Below, piece by piece: positions 1 to 9,433 of a stretch of 64,000 bases of DNA. Each line of letters opens with the position of its first letter. The stretch's first letter is position 1. The stretch comes from Saccharibacillus sacchari DSM 19268 (GTDB lineage: Bacteria > Bacillota > Bacilli > Paenibacillales > Paenibacillaceae): the NCBI RefSeq assembly GCF_000585395.1, contig NZ_KK073875.1, positions 3,195,774 through 3,259,773 on the forward strand. The letters are read 5' to 3'. Under the pieces are notes generated by a model. The model was not told the DNA's origin and did not search any database. It was given only the letters and a program-made list of their open reading frames with translations. The translations under genes were made by a program, and so were the position numbers.

Positions 1-368
1 CGGTTGAGACCGGGTTTTGAAAACGAAAGTTTAAAGACCCTTTGTCGCTGCCGCAAAACGTATTCCGACTTATCGTTCATCGGGTACAGGGTAATTGTCT
101 GTTATCGTCAGCGTTTCTGTAATCCGGATACAGATTCAACGACGATACAATCCCGAATACCGTTCAATAATATAAATTTATCGAGCAGATTCGTTCTTTT
201 CTTTTTATTACGTTTTGCCCGAAAAGAACTGCCGACAAGCTTTCAGCTTCATCCCTGTTTATCCCGACATCCATGATTTCACTTGAAGTCTTACCCAAGA
301 GAGAATCGACATCCAAATTCGATTCTGTGTCTTATCCCTAAAAGCTTGCGAACGGCCAATCGTACCAA
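1..368. other. Intergenic stretch at window start, no gene supported
   Basis: No frame here shows a recognisable protein or a good ribosome binding site. The stretch is less GC-rich than the genes that follow. It holds a short palindrome ATAAATTTAT near 172–181 and a 7-bp hairpin (AGAATCG at 302–308 with CGATTCT at 320–326). It probably holds the leader or promoter of argD or the tail of an upstream spacer. I see no convincing arginine-repressor box. Confidence 0.4.
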
Positions 369-486
369 GCGGAGGGAAAAGTCCAGTGGAGAAGCGTCAG
401 CGTTCGCCTTTGAACTCGGGGAATCACCTTTTAAATCCAATTCAAATTCCCCGAGTTCAACAAGCGATCGTAATCGGACTTTTCCC
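369..486 (-). repeat. Structured intergenic repeat, copy D (upstream of argD)
   Basis: This is a nested inverted repeat. The outer arms are GGGAAAAGTCC (374–384) and GGACTTTTCCC (476–486), 11 of 11 paired. The inner arms are GAACTCGGGGAAT (412–424) and ATTCCCCGAGTTC (446–458), 13 of 13 paired. Read on the minus strand it contains GTTCAAAGGCG after the inner stem and ends in CCCTCCGC, as the other five copies in this window do. It ends 37 bases before the argD start. The arms differ in sequence from every other copy, so pairing is kept while sequence changes. Confidence 0.8.
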
Positions 487-523
487 GGAGCCTCCCACCG
501 ACTTCAGGAAGGAGCACCCCACT

Positions 524-1711
524 ATGTCCACCGAAAGCGCATTGTTTCAAACGTATGCGAGAAATCCTTTAGCCCTCGTCAAAGGCGAAGGCAGCTGGCT
601 CTGGGACGACCAGGGCAACAAATACCTCGACTTCATGAGCGGTCTCGCCGTCACCAACCTCGGCCACGCGCCGAAGAAAGTATCCGAGAAGCTCAAGGAA
701 CAGATCGATACCCTGTGGCATACCTCCAACCTGTTCGTGATCCCGAAACAGGAAGAAGCCGCTAAAAAAGTCGCCGAAGTCGCGCAAGCCGACGCCGTGT
801 TCTTTTGCAACAGCGGCGCGGAGTCGAACGAAGCCGCAATCAAGCTGGCTCGTCGCTATTTCCAAAAAGTGAAAGGCGAAGAGCGCTACGAGATCATCAC
901 GCTCGGCAAATCGTTCCACGGGCGCACGCTGGCCACGCTGACCGCGACCGGACAGGACAAAGTCAAAGAAGGCTTCCTGCCGCTTCCTGCCGGATTCGTG
1001 ACCGTGCCTCCGCATGATATCAAAGCCATCGAAGACGCGATCAACGAACGCACTGCCGCGGTTATGATCGAAATGGTACAAGCCGAAGGCGGCGTGTATC
1101 CGTTGGAGCAAGAATATGCGCAGCAGATCGAACAGCTTTGCCGCGACAAAGGCATTCTGCTGATCGTCGACGAAGTGCAAACCGGAATGGGGCGCACGGG
1201 AGCATGGTTCGCGCATCATCGCTATGGCATCAAGCCGGATATTTTTACCGTCGCAAAAGGCATCGCTTCCGGCTTCCCGGCAGGCGCCATGATCGGACGC
1301 GAGTATCTCAAAGAAGCGTTTACGGCGGGTAGCCATGCCACGACATTCGGCGGTACGCCGCTGGCATCGTCCGCGATCATTGCCACCATCGAGACGATGC
1401 AGGAAGACAATCTTCCGGCCAGAGCCGCAGAGATCGGCGACAAGCTGATGAACCAACTGCGCGAGCGCCTAAACGGCAATCCGTTCGTGAAGGAAGTGCG
1501 CGGACTCGGTTTGCTGATCGGCATCGAATGCGCGGAACCGGTCGCCGATCTGGTCGCAGCCGGACAAAAGCGCGGTCTGCTGTTCGTATCGGCCGGCCCG
1601 AACGTGATCCGTTTGCTGCCGAACTTGTACGTGACCGAAGAGGAAGTTGCACAGGCGGTCGATATTGTCGCTTCGATTATTGAAGAAAAGGTACCGACAC
1701 CCAGCGCTTAA
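524..1711 (+). CDS. argD: Acetylornithine aminotransferase ArgD
   Basis: A pyridoxal-phosphate enzyme that transaminates N-acetylglutamate semialdehyde to N-acetylornithine in cytoplasmic arginine synthesis. The protein is 395 residues, normal for class-III aminotransferases. Visible landmarks are the CNSGAESNEAA cofactor-binding segment, the VDEVQTGMGRTG segment with the conserved Asp, and the Schiff-base Lys at about residue 245 in TVAKGIASG. The frame stays open upstream to 386, but the ATG at 524 is preferred: it follows AGGAAGGAG (506–514) and gives the usual MSTESALF N-terminus. The longer form would run through repeat D. The next gene is argF, after a terminator-like hairpin. Confidence 0.95.
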   Translation: MSTESALFQTYARNPLALVKGEGSWLWDDQGNKYLDFMSGLAVTNLGHAPKKVSEKLKEQIDTLWHTSNLFVIPKQEEAAKKVAEVAQADAVFFCNSGAESNEAAIKLARRYFQKVKGEERYEIITLGKSFHGRTLATLTATGQDKVKEGFLPLPAGFVTVPPHDIKAIEDAINERTAAVMIEMVQAEGGVYPLEQEYAQQIEQLCRDKGILLIVDEVQTGMGRTGAWFAHHRYGIKPDIFTVAKGIASGFPAGAMIGREYLKEAFTAGSHATTFGGTPLASSAIIATIETMQEDNLPARAAEIGDKLMNQLRERLNGNPFVKEVRGLGLLIGIECAEPVADLVAAGQKRGLLFVSAGPNVIRLLPNLYVTEEEVAQAVDIVASIIEEKVPTPSA

Positions 1712-1782
1712 AATAGAGCGAATGTGACTGTCTGAACAGTCAAGATTTCATAGTAGGGAAGAGTCGTCTCAGGCGGCGCTAG

Positions 1783-1833
1783 AGCGTTCGGCAAACCGGA
1801 CAGTGACTTCCGGCTCGCGAACGCTTCTTTTTT
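1783..1833 (+). terminator. Terminator-like hairpin between argD and argF
   Basis: AGCGTTCG (1783–1790) pairs with CGAACGCT (1818–1825), with an inner CCGG/CCGG helix and a following T-rich run. It has the form of an intrinsic terminator or attenuator 30 bases before the argF start, so argD and argF may not be expressed equally. A smaller hairpin, GACTGT/ACAGTC, lies near 1727–1742. Confidence 0.65.
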
Positions 1834-1863
1834 GAAAATAACTGAATTCAAGGAGGCAACCTC

Positions 1864-2820
1864 ATGGACCTGACCCAACAAGCGCACGGCATCGCCCTCA
1901 AAGGACGCGATCTCGTCGAACTGACCGATTACACGACCGAAGAAATTCAATACCTGTTGGACCTGGCGATCGAACTTAAACGCAAACAGAAAGCGGGAGA
2001 AACGTTCCGTCCGCTGGAAGGCAAGACGCTTGGCATGATTTTCGAAAAGTCGTCGACGCGTACCCGCGTATCGTTCGAAGTCGGCATGTTCCAACTCGGC
2101 GGGCATGCCCTTTTCCTCAGCAAAAACGATATTCAACTCGGACGCGGCGAAGCCATTCCCGATACGGCAGGCGTGTTGTCGCGTTACCTGGACGGCATCA
2201 TGATCCGCACTTTCGGCCATGAAAACGTGACGGAGCTGGCAAAATACGCGGACATCCCGGTCATTAATGCCCTAAGCGATCTCGGTCATCCGTGTCAGGT
2301 GCTCGCCGATCTGCAAACGATCCAAGAACATAAAGGATCGCTGCGCGGCAAAAAGCTGGCATATATCGGTGACGGCAACAACATGGCGCACTCGCTGCTG
2401 CTCGGCGGCGCGAAGATGGGCATGGACGTGAGCATTGCGAGCCCGGAAGGCTACGAGTCGGATTCGGATATCGTGCGTCAGGCACAAGAAATCGCGAATC
2501 AAACCGGTTCGAAAATCGCCATCGTGCGCGACGCGCGCGAAGCGGTCGAAAACGCCGATGCCGTGTACACGGACGTCTGGGCGAGCATGGGCTTTGAAGA
2601 AGAACAGAAAGTTCGCGAGTTGGCGTTCAAAGACTATCAGGTTAATGAAGAGTTGGTACAGCACGCAAAGAGCGACTATCTGTTCCTGCACTGTCTCCCG
2701 GCACACCGCGGCGAAGAAGTGAGCGCAGGCGTGATCGACGGCAAAAACAGCGTGATCTTCGACGAAGCGGAAAACCGCCTGCACGCGCAAAAAGCGGTCA
2801 TGGCGACCCTGATGGCGTAA
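1864..2820 (+). CDS. argF: Ornithine carbamoyltransferase ArgF
   Basis: Forms citrulline from ornithine and carbamoyl phosphate. The protein is 318 residues, standard for the family. The carbamoyl-phosphate loop STRTR is at residues 64–68, the HPCQ motif follows in LGHPCQVLADL, and the ornithine-side HCLPAHRG motif lies near the C-terminus. All catalytic motifs are intact. AAGGAGG sits at the expected distance before the ATG. It lies between argD and argG on the same strand, as in arginine gene strings of Bacilli. The anabolic role is inferred from that context, since the catabolic arcB enzyme has the same fold. Confidence 0.95.
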   Translation: MDLTQQAHGIALKGRDLVELTDYTTEEIQYLLDLAIELKRKQKAGETFRPLEGKTLGMIFEKSSTRTRVSFEVGMFQLGGHALFLSKNDIQLGRGEAIPDTAGVLSRYLDGIMIRTFGHENVTELAKYADIPVINALSDLGHPCQVLADLQTIQEHKGSLRGKKLAYIGDGNNMAHSLLLGGAKMGMDVSIASPEGYESDSDIVRQAQEIANQTGSKIAIVRDAREAVENADAVYTDVWASMGFEEEQKVRELAFKDYQVNEELVQHAKSDYLFLHCLPAHRGEEVSAGVIDGKNSVIFDEAENRLHAQKAVMATLMA

Positions 2821-2833
2821 GTTTTTTTACCGG

Positions 2834-2880
2834 ACAAAAAAAGAGCGGCGCTCCTGAGTAAGCAGGAGAACGCCGCTCTT
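2834..2880 (-). terminator. Strong hairpin, terminator-shaped on the minus strand, argF–argG gap
   Basis: AAGAGCGGCG (2841–2850) pairs with CGCCGCTCTT (2871–2880), and CTCCTG pairs with CAGGAG inside. The run of A before it (2835–2841) makes this a textbook terminator only when read right to left. On the plus strand, the direction of the arg genes, no T-run follows the stem. Its role is open: it could stop antisense transcription or protect an RNA end. Confidence 0.5.
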
Positions 2881-2950
2881 GCGACGAAAAAAGAAAGACC
2901 ATCCTAACAAGATATGAACGGCAGCGTTCAGAGCGGAGGAATAAACAATC

Positions 2951-4183
2951 ATGGCAAAAGAAAAAATCGTACTCGCGTATTCCGGTGGATTGGATACCTC
3001 GATCATTTTGAAATGGCTCAAAGAAACCTATGACGCGGAAATTATCGCTTTTACGGCGGATATCGGTCAAAAAGAAGAACTGGACGGCTTGGAAGAGAAA
3101 GCACTGGCGACAGGCGCTTCGAAAGTCTACATCGACGACCTGCAAGCCGAATTCGCTTCGGACTTCATCTACCCGATGTTCCAATCCGGCGCTCTGTATG
3201 AAGGACAATACCTGCTCGGTACCAGCATCGCGCGTCCTCTGATCGCGAAACGCATGGTCGAAATCGCTCGCGCCGAAGGCGCTACGATGATCGCCCACGG
3301 CGCGACGGGCAAAGGCAACGACCAGGTTCGTTTCGAACTCGGCGTCGCGGCTCTCGCTCCGGATATCAAAGTTGTCGCTCCTTGGAGACTCGACACGTTC
3401 CGCGACACGTTCCCGGGCCGTGCCGAGATGATCGCTTACGCCGAAAAACACGGCATCCCGGTTACGGCATCCGCTGCTAAACCGTATTCCACCGACCGCA
3501 ACCTGCTGCATATCAGCTATGAAAGCGGCGTGCTGGAAGATCCTTGGTTCGATGCCAGCGCTCCGGAAAACAAAGAAATGTTCCTGCTCAGCGTAGATCC
3601 CGAAGACGCGCCGAACGAGCCGGAAATGCTGGAAATCGAATTCGAAAAAGGCAACGCGGTCGCACTGAACGGCGAAAAGCTGAGCCCGCTGCAAGTCATG
3701 GACAAACTGAACGAGCTCGGCGGCAAACACGGCATCGGCCGCGTGGACATGGTGGAAAACCGCTTTGTCGGCATGAAGAGCCGCGGCGTGTACGAGACTC
3801 CGGGCGGCACGATCCTGTTCACCGCTCACCGCAAAATGGAATCCCTGACCATGGACCGCGAAGTCATGAACCTGCGCGATTCCTTGCTCACCCGTTACAG
3901 CACGCTCGTGTACAACGGCTTCTGGTTCGCACCGGAGCGCCTTGCGCTGCAAGCTCTGGTGACGGAAAGCCAGAAAAACGTAAGCGGCACGGTTCGCGTG
4001 AAACTGTACAAAGGCAACGTGATCGGCGCCGGCGTCAAAAGCCCGGTCAGCCTGTACAACCCGGACATCGCGACGATGGAAGCCGACCCGAGCCAAGCTT
4101 ACGATCAGAATGATGCGACAGGGTTTATCAGCCTTAACGCGCTTCGTTTGAAAGTGGGGACGGGAGTCGAACAGAGTAAGTAG
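2951..4183 (+). CDS. argG: Argininosuccinate synthase ArgG
   Basis: ATP-dependent joining of citrulline and aspartate to argininosuccinate. The protein is 410 residues, typical of the type found in Bacilli. The N-terminal AYSGGLDTS at residues 9–17 is the PP-loop ATP-binding motif. The segments [13 protein letters not shown] and [15 protein letters not shown] are conserved substrate-binding regions. GCGGAGGAA precedes the ATG. It is followed within 20 bases by structured repeat copy C and then a long spacer before argH, so polar co-transcription with argH is not certain. Confidence 0.95.
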   Translation: MAKEKIVLAYSGGLDTSIILKWLKETYDAEIIAFTADIGQKEELDGLEEKALATGASKVYIDDLQAEFASDFIYPMFQSGALYEGQYLLGTSIARPLIAKRMVEIARAEGATMIAHGATGKGNDQVRFELGVAALAPDIKVVAPWRLDTFRDTFPGRAEMIAYAEKHGIPVTASAAKPYSTDRNLLHISYESGVLEDPWFDASAPENKEMFLLSVDPEDAPNEPEMLEIEFEKGNAVALNGEKLSPLQVMDKLNELGGKHGIGRVDMVENRFVGMKSRGVYETPGGTILFTAHRKMESLTMDREVMNLRDSLLTRYSTLVYNGFWFAPERLALQALVTESQKNVSGTVRVKLYKGNVIGAGVKSPVSLYNPDIATMEADPSQAYDQNDATGFISLNALRLKVGTGVEQSK

Positions 4184-4201
4184 TCTTTTTTGGGGGAAAG
4201 A

Positions 4202-4293
4202 GTGGGTTCCGGGGGAGTTTCGTAGCTTATGCTTCCGAAGTGACTTTCTTCGAAAGTCTGTAGCTCCTTCACTGAAACTCACCCTCCACCCAC
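4202..4293 (+). repeat. Structured intergenic repeat, copy C (after argG)
   Basis: Paired arms are GTGGG (4202–4206) with CCCAC (4289–4293), GAGTTTC (4215–4221) with GAAACTC (4274–4280), and an inner GACTTTC (4242–4248) with GAAAGTC (4252–4258). It shares with copies A and B the CTTCACT before the 3' arm and a CCCTCC tail, but its 5' internal strand differs (GTAGCTTATGCTTC). It starts 18 bases after the argG stop, the same gap as copy B after its upstream gene. It has no T-run, so it is not an ordinary terminator. Confidence 0.65.
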
Positions 4294-4799
4294 GCTATTC
4301 CCTTTTTTATAGGGGAAGTAAGGGCGTCCGGCTTGCGCGAGAAGACGGACAAGCTCTTGACCTTGCGCAGCCAAAAGTCAGGGTTCCTCGAACGGGAACC
4401 TGGCCGGACAGGGCAAGCTTAGCTGCCCGCTTCCAGCCCCGGGTCTTCCGGTCGAACAGGGCCACGCGGAGCGGCCCGCCTTCGACCCCGCCCTTGGCCG
4501 GATAAGCTGCGCAGCTTATCCGCCTCCGGCCCGGATCTAAGTCCCACCCGAGCGTCGCACAAGGCAGCAATCCGCTGCCCGCAACCCGCTCCCGTACCAC
4601 CGTCAGCCGCGGCCCGCCGAAGGCAGGGCAAGCGCGGCGGCGCGTATCGCTAGCACCACCACTACACTAAAGCAAACCTCCCGCCCAAAGCCGACCGCAA
4701 TCTCTGCCCTTTACAGGTGTCCAGAGGGCAGTCGCCCTTTGGGGCCCTCCCTTGGGGAGGGTTTGGGAGGGGACGCCACGAGGGGGAAGAGGAACGTTT
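4294..4799. other. GC-rich, hairpin-dense spacer before argH
   Basis: No gene is supported here: an open frame on the minus strand has no family likeness. The stretch is dense in inverted repeats. A 22-bp perfect palindrome at 4500–4521 (GGATAAGCTGC and its complement) sits inside GGCCGG (4496–4501) and CCGGCC (4526–4531). GGTCGAA (4450–4456) pairs with TTCGACC (4481–4487), and GGGCA with TGCCC near 4410–4430. A hairpin with the same GGCCGGA…CCTCCGGCC frame recurs at 58185–58220 before pcrA, suggesting a second small repeat class. Confidence 0.5.
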
Positions 4800-6203
4800 A
4801 TGAATAAACTATGGGGAGGCCGCTTCACCAAGCCGACCGACCGTCTGGTCGAGGAGTATACCGCCTCCATCAATTTCGATAAAGCACTGGCCGAAGAAGA
4901 CATTCAAGGCAGCCTGGCGCATGTCGCCATGCTGGGCAAATGCGGCATCATTCCGCAAAAAGACGCCGACACGATCGCCGAAGGCCTGATCAAAGTCCTG
5001 CATAAGATCGAAGCCGGCGAAGTCGAATTCTCCGTTTCCGACGAAGATATTCATATGAACATCGAAAAGCACCTGATCCAGGAAGTCGGCCCGGTCGGCG
5101 GCAAGCTGCATACCGGCCGCAGCCGCAACGACCAGGTCGCGACCGACATGCACTTGTACCTGCGCAGCCGCGTCGTCGAACTGACAGGGCTGGTGCAAGC
5201 GGTCCAACAAGCGCTGATCGACCAAGCCAAGCAGCATACCGATACGATCATCCCGGGCTACACGCACTTACAAAGAGCGCAGCCGATCCTGTTCGCGCAC
5301 CATCTGCTCGCTTACGTCTCAATGTTCCAACGCGACGCGGAGCGCCTGATGGACAGCTACAAGCGTATCAACGTACTGCCGCTGGGCGCGGGCGCGCTTG
5401 CGGGCACGACGTTCCCGATCGACCGGCATTTCGTGGCCGAACAGCTCGGTTTCGACGGCGTGTATGAGAATAGTCTGGATGCGGTCAGCGACCGCGACTT
5501 CATTTTGGAGTTCCTGTCCGGCGCGTCGATCCTGATGATGCATATGTCCCGTCTTTGCGAAGAGTTGGTCCTGTGGAGCAGCACCGAGTTCGGCTTCGTC
5601 GAGCTGGATGACGCGTTCTGCACAGGCAGCAGCATCATGCCGCAGAAGAAAAATCCGGACGTGGCCGAGCTGGTTCGCGGTAAAACAGGCCGTGTCTACG
5701 GCAACCTGATGGGTCTGCTGACGGTGTTGAAATCTCTGCCGCTCGCGTACAACAAAGACATGCAGGAAGACAAAGAAGGCATGTTCGACACGGTAGCGAC
5801 GCTTGACGGGGCGCTGCGTTTGTTCGCTCCGATGATCGCGACGATGCAGGTTCGCACGGGCCGCATGCGCGAAGCGGTCAACAAAGACTTCTCGAACGCG
5901 ACCGACATTGCGGATTTCCTGGTCGGCAAAGGCCTTCCGTTCCGCGACGCGCACGAAGTGATCGGCAAAACGGTCCTCTACTGTATCGAGAACGGCAAGT
6001 ATCTGCTTGACCTCACGCTCGAAGAGTTCAAGACCTTCTCCGATCTGTTCGACGACAAAATCTACGACGTGCTTCAGCCGGAGAACGTGGTCAATGCCCG
6101 CAACGTCTACGGCGGTACGGCCAAGCCCCAAGTTGAAGCCGCGATCGAACGCGCAACGGCAACGCTTGAGCACACGACCGAGTGGCTGAGCACGCGACTG
6201 TAA
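4800..6203 (+). CDS. argH: Argininosuccinate lyase ArgH
   Basis: Splits argininosuccinate to arginine and fumarate, the last step of arginine synthesis. The protein is 467 residues from the ATG at 4800, giving the conserved MNKLWGGRF start. The fumarase/aspartase-superfamily signature [12 protein letters not shown] lies near residues 276–287, and [13 protein letters not shown] and the TxxxxHLQRAQP region are also present. An ATG 48 bases upstream is in frame but would add GC-spacer residues and lacks family support. GGGGAAGAGGAA precedes the chosen start. It closes the arg string and is followed by a clear terminator. Confidence 0.95.
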   Translation: MNKLWGGRFTKPTDRLVEEYTASINFDKALAEEDIQGSLAHVAMLGKCGIIPQKDADTIAEGLIKVLHKIEAGEVEFSVSDEDIHMNIEKHLIQEVGPVGGKLHTGRSRNDQVATDMHLYLRSRVVELTGLVQAVQQALIDQAKQHTDTIIPGYTHLQRAQPILFAHHLLAYVSMFQRDAERLMDSYKRINVLPLGAGALAGTTFPIDRHFVAEQLGFDGVYENSLDAVSDRDFILEFLSGASILMMHMSRLCEELVLWSSTEFGFVELDDAFCTGSSIMPQKKNPDVAELVRGKTGRVYGNLMGLLTVLKSLPLAYNKDMQEDKEGMFDTVATLDGALRLFAPMIATMQVRTGRMREAVNKDFSNATDIADFLVGKGLPFRDAHEVIGKTVLYCIENGKYLLDLTLEEFKTFSDLFDDKIYDVLQPENVVNARNVYGGTAKPQVEAAIERATATLEHTTEWLSTRL

Positions 6204-6258
6204 TCAATTATCGTAATCGATCATGATACTAGAATGATTTTTTTCGGCAGTATTGATG

Positions 6259-6322
6259 CGCCTTCGCTTCATCGAGCCTGTGCGAAAGAAAAGACGTCTT
6301 CCTCCGCGAAGGCGTTTTTTTT
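6259..6322 (+). terminator. Intrinsic terminator after argH
   Basis: CGCCTTCGC (6259–6267) pairs perfectly with GCGAAGGCG (6306–6314), and eight T follow. The loop is long, about 38 bases. Confidence 0.8.
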
Positions 6323-6356
6323 GCTTTTTCCTTTATTTTGAAAAAAGCAAACTTTG

Positions 6357-6385
6357 TTTGCAGAAACTCGGGAATCGGGTAAAAT
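6357..6385 (+). promoter_or_regulatory. Candidate sigma-A promoter of the GGDEF gene
   Basis: TTTGCA (6357–6362) and TAAAAT (6380–6385) are 17 bases apart, about 75 bases upstream of the start. The −35 box is a weak match to consensus and the −10 box a fair one. Confidence 0.4.
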
Positions 6386-6459
6386 GTAGAAAAAGCGGCC
6401 GGCTAACCTGTCTTCTGCTTAATTCGCATTGTTGCAGACTGCGAGGCGCAATCTTAATT

Positions 6460-7605
6460 ATGTTCAAAGAGTTATTTATCAACTTTACGATTCTGGCGAC
6501 TCTGTTGTTTTTCGGTAATGTTTTTTTTAATCGTTTTCGTAAATCCTCGCTGGCCGCGCGTTCCGCTTCTTGGCTGCCTTGGTTTACCGGAGCCGCTTTG
6601 GGCGTCGCGGGTATCCTCATGATGGAATTCTCTTTTCCGATCGGAGAAAATTCGGTTATCGATCTTCGTCAAACGGCGATTATTATCGGCGTTTACGTCG
6701 CGGGAATTCCCGGCGGTTTTGCAGCGAGCCTGATCATCGCGGCTTTTCGCTTTTTCTTTTTCGGCGATTTCGGCTTGTCTTCGTACGTCGGTGCTTCTAA
6801 TGCGCTCGTCACGTTCTTGCTCGTCATTTTGGTATTGAAAAAAGGACAGTTGGAACCCAAAAGATGGGCTTCGGCTTTTGCCATTCAAGTGGTTGTGCTC
6901 CTCGGCAGTTTTTATATCATGATCGGCCCGAGTTTCGTCAAGATCATACCGGTCTATTCCGTGATCATCGCGGGAACCGCCGTCTTTACTTTCCTCATGC
7001 TGCGCCATCTCAAAAATTCCAATGAACTTTTCGCTTTTATGGAAGACGCCGCGCACCGCGACTTCCTGACAGGCCTGCATAATCCGAGAGCTTTTCACAT
7101 GCAGTACGACCGACGCGTGAAGCGTGCCCAGAAACATGGCGAAGAATTCGGCCTGATCCTGCTCGATATCGATCACTTCAAGCGCGTAAACGACACGCAC
7201 GGACATCCGGCCGGGGACATTGTGCTCAGGCAGCTCGGCAAAATTCTGACCTCTTATTCGCCTGTCGACAGCTATGCGGCCCGGAACGGAGGCGAAGAGT
7301 TCGCGATCGTGATCGACCGCCACGAAGAAGAGTCGATCTTGCGCGTCGCGGAACGGATACGAGCGGTCGTGGAGGGACATGCTTTCGTGCTGGATGACGG
7401 AACCCGTCTACAGTTGACCGTCTCGCTCGGGTACGGCTTGTCGTACGCGGGCGCTCCCAGAACCTTGTTCCGCCGCGTCGACGATGCGTTGTACCGCGCG
7501 AAGGAAAGCGGGCGCAATCGGATCTGCAAAGCGAGCAACGAATTAGGGCGCTTGAGCGAAGCCGCATCGTCCGCCGGCCGAACCGACGCTCCGACCTCCA
7601 AATAG
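6460..7605 (+). CDS. Membrane diguanylate cyclase (5TM-LytS/YhcK-type sensor plus GGDEF)
   Basis: Likely makes cyclic di-GMP from two GTP at the membrane. The first ~185 residues hold about five to six hydrophobic segments like the 5TMR-LYT sensor of LytS/DgcK proteins. The C-terminal half is a GGDEF domain with LDIDHFKRVNDTHGH and the active-site variant GGEEF in ARNGGEEFAI, which is catalytically competent in the family. The inhibitory RxxD site expected just before GGEEF is absent (SPVD instead), so product feedback may be missing. The start at ATG 6460 gives MFKELFINF; an upstream ATG would add a basic, unlikely leader. The order resembles B. subtilis DgcK. Its possible client is the c-di-GMP-binding PilB about 10 kb away (inference). 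Confidence 0.85.
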   Translation: MFKELFINFTILATLLFFGNVFFNRFRKSSLAARSASWLPWFTGAALGVAGILMMEFSFPIGENSVIDLRQTAIIIGVYVAGIPGGFAASLIIAAFRFFFFGDFGLSSYVGASNALVTFLLVILVLKKGQLEPKRWASAFAIQVVVLLGSFYIMIGPSFVKIIPVYSVIIAGTAVFTFLMLRHLKNSNELFAFMEDAAHRDFLTGLHNPRAFHMQYDRRVKRAQKHGEEFGLILLDIDHFKRVNDTHGHPAGDIVLRQLGKILTSYSPVDSYAARNGGEEFAIVIDRHEEESILRVAERIRAVVEGHAFVLDDGTRLQLTVSLGYGLSYAGAPRTLFRRVDDALYRAKESGRNRICKASNELGRLSEAASSAGRTDAPTSK

Positions 7606-7639
7606 TATCTTCAAGCGTTTTCACGGAATGTGTAACGTC

Positions 7640-7680
7640 GAATAAGCCATGTCTCATCGTTACCGAGACGCGGCTTATTC
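7640..7680. other. Inverted repeat between convergent genes
   Basis: GAATAAGCC (7640–7648) pairs with GGCTTATTC (7672–7680), with an inner TCTC/GAGA helix. There is no T-run on either strand, but its position between a plus-strand and a minus-strand gene suggests an RNA 3' end. Confidence 0.45.
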
Positions 7681-7766
7681 GCATTCGCGCATAAAAACAG
7701 TCGTCCGTCGTTATTTCGCGATCCTTTCCGCCTGCAATGGAGACGAAAGAAATCGACGAACGGTCT

Positions 7767-8555
7767 TTACTCGCTCGGATCGCCGAGAGGGAGCCATTCC
7801 AGCACGTTTTGGATCATTTTATCCCAATAACCCCATTCGTGCTCGCCGGGACCTTCTTCGTACTTAAAGTCCAGTCCGCTGCCTTCGGCCGCTTTTTTGA
7901 ACGTCTGATTGTCTCGGTAAAGGAAATCTTCGGTGCCGCAGCACTGGTACAGCTTCGGCTTAGGCATGCTCGATTTCGATACGCGATCCAGCAGGTACAG
8001 CAGATCATTTTCGCTGCCGCGTACTTTCTCCTCGCCGAAAACGGTACGCAGCAGGCCGGAACGGGGGTTGTCGGGATTTTCGGTCATCGAAGCGATGTCC
8101 AGCGCTCCCGAGAGGCTGGCTCCCGCCGCGAATAGATCCGGTCTGCGCAAAGCCAACTTGAATGCCCCGTATCCGCCCATCGACAGTCCTGCCGCGAAGT
8201 TGTCTTCGCGCTCGGCCGACAGCGGGAAGAAGGAACGTGCCAATTCCGGCAGCTCTTCGCTGATAAACTCCCAATATTTTTCACCGTAAGCCATGTCCGT
8301 ATAGAAACTCCGGTGTACCTGCGGCATGACGATCGCGATTCCGTAAGCGGCGGCATATCGTTCGATCGACGTGCGGCGTACCCAGATCGTGTCGTCGTCG
8401 GACAATCCGTGCAGCAGGTAGAGCGTTTTGTGCGGCCCGGGACGCTTGACGTTTTCCAAGCCGATCTGCGAACGGGTCTGCTGCGGCAGAATGACGTTCA
8501 TCGACGTACTGAGACCGAGCGATTCGGAATAAAAGTTGCAGGACAGTAATGCCAT
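7767..8555 (-). CDS. Alpha/beta-hydrolase esterase (EstA/esterase D type)
   Basis: A cytoplasmic serine esterase of the tributyrin esterase/esterase D group, 262 residues. The nucleophile motif GLSMGGYGA, the early oxyanion-type YLLHGLSDD segment and a late His in EHEWGYWD support an intact Ser–Asp–His triad; the natural substrate cannot be told. The frame is open further upstream, but the ATG at 8555 has AAGGAGGAAATTTACTT just before it and starts the usual [10 protein letters not shown]. No signal peptide is seen. It stands alone between the GGDEF gene and the pilus genes. Confidence 0.85.
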   Translation of the reverse strand: MALLSCNFYSESLGLSTSMNVILPQQTRSQIGLENVKRPGPHKTLYLLHGLSDDDTIWVRRTSIERYAAAYGIAIVMPQVHRSFYTDMAYGEKYWEFISEELPELARSFFPLSAEREDNFAAGLSMGGYGAFKLALRRPDLFAAGASLSGALDIASMTENPDNPRSGLLRTVFGEEKVRGSENDLLYLLDRVSKSSMPKPKLYQCCGTEDFLYRDNQTFKKAAEGSGLDFKYEEGPGEHEWGYWDKMIQNVLEWLPLGDPSE

Positions 8556-8730
8556 AAGTAAATTTCCTCCTTCAGTGTAAGTCCCTTGAATGCATAATGC
8601 GAGAGGCAAGATCCAATCGATGATAGTTGAAGAAAACGCTTTATTCGACTTGTTTATCATACCACTTTTGTCGACCTTCATGCGATTCCCGCAAGTCATT
8701 GGGATCAGGGCCGAAAGACCTAAATAATCA

Positions 8731-8759
8731 TTGCCCCCCTGCAAGCCCGACCATATAAT
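8731..8759 (+). promoter_or_regulatory. Promoter of the minor pilin operon
   Basis: TTGCCC (8731–8736) and a perfect TATAAT (8754–8759) are exactly 17 bases apart, about 95 bases before the first prepilin start. Confidence 0.6.
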
Positions 8760-8854
8760 GAAAGAAGGAAAAAAGACCGATATATAAGCGAATGCCGTCT
8801 TTTCGGAACGTGATTTTCAAGAGTTTCGCAGACGCGCCGGAAGGAGGAGTTTTT

Positions 8855-9433
8855 TTGCTGGAGCGTTTTAAAAAGGAAGAAGGATTTACGCTGATCGAGA
8901 TTTTGGCGGCGTTGTTGATTTTATCGATCGTGTCGCTTGCGATGACGGCTTATTTTAGCAATGCGATGACGTTTGCGAAAACGAACCAGAACAAGACGAT
9001 CATGTCTAATCTTGCACGCAATGCGCTGGTCTACATGCAAAAGCAGGACTTTGATCGCTTGAATGAATACTTTAAATCGGATAGCGCAACGGTTGTTCAG
9101 GCCGCGACTCCGACGCTTGCGAAACGCGTAGGCATCACGCCGGAGACTTTTACGAGTTGCGCGGTCGAGACGACGGGAGTTTGCGAATTCAAAAATATTT
9201 TTGAAAACGGCAATTTAGAACCCGTCAAAGCCGTACTGGAGCCGCAAGTCAACGGAATCCGGTATCGGGTCGTGATCGAATATCAGCAAAATCTGAATCG
9301 GGCGAAAGCTGCGGGCGGGGATTTGCTGCTGCCGATCAGCGCGACGGTGACGACCGCATCGGACGGAGCAGGCGGGCCCGGGGCGGACGCGATTACGGTG
9401 GAGGGGTATGTCAATGCGCAATCGATTCGTTAA
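8855..9433 (+). CDS. Type IV minor prepilin, PilV-like
   Basis: A 192-residue pilin-like protein with a class-III signal: KKEEG followed by FTLIEILAALLILSIVS, cut by prepilin peptidase between Gly and Phe, with Glu at mature position 5. The rest is a soluble domain without a known family. The TTG at 8855 is chosen because AAGGAGG (8841–8847) lies seven bases before it and the leader becomes a normal MLERFKKEEG; an in-frame ATG at 8792 has no such site. It overlaps the next prepilin gene by 20 bases, which points to translational coupling. It is probably part of a pilus tip or priming complex. Confidence 0.8.
   Translation: MLERFKKEEGFTLIEILAALLILSIVSLAMTAYFSNAMTFAKTNQNKTIMSNLARNALVYMQKQDFDRLNEYFKSDSATVVQAATPTLAKRVGITPETFTSCAVETTGVCEFKNIFENGNLEPVKAVLEPQVNGIRYRVVIEYQQNLNRAKAAGGDLLLPISATVTTASDGAGGPGADAITVEGYVNAQSIR

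Noticed and set aside
569..1456. Long open frame antisense to argD, with similar ones opposite argG, uvrB, uvrA and the U32 gene
   Set aside because: Mirror frames of strongly biased GC-rich codons; composition fits antisense shadow and no domain is visible.
4307..4600. Open frame on the minus strand in the argG–argH spacer
   Set aside because: Length is explained by high GC content; the region is a series of hairpins, there is no good ribosome site and no family likeness.
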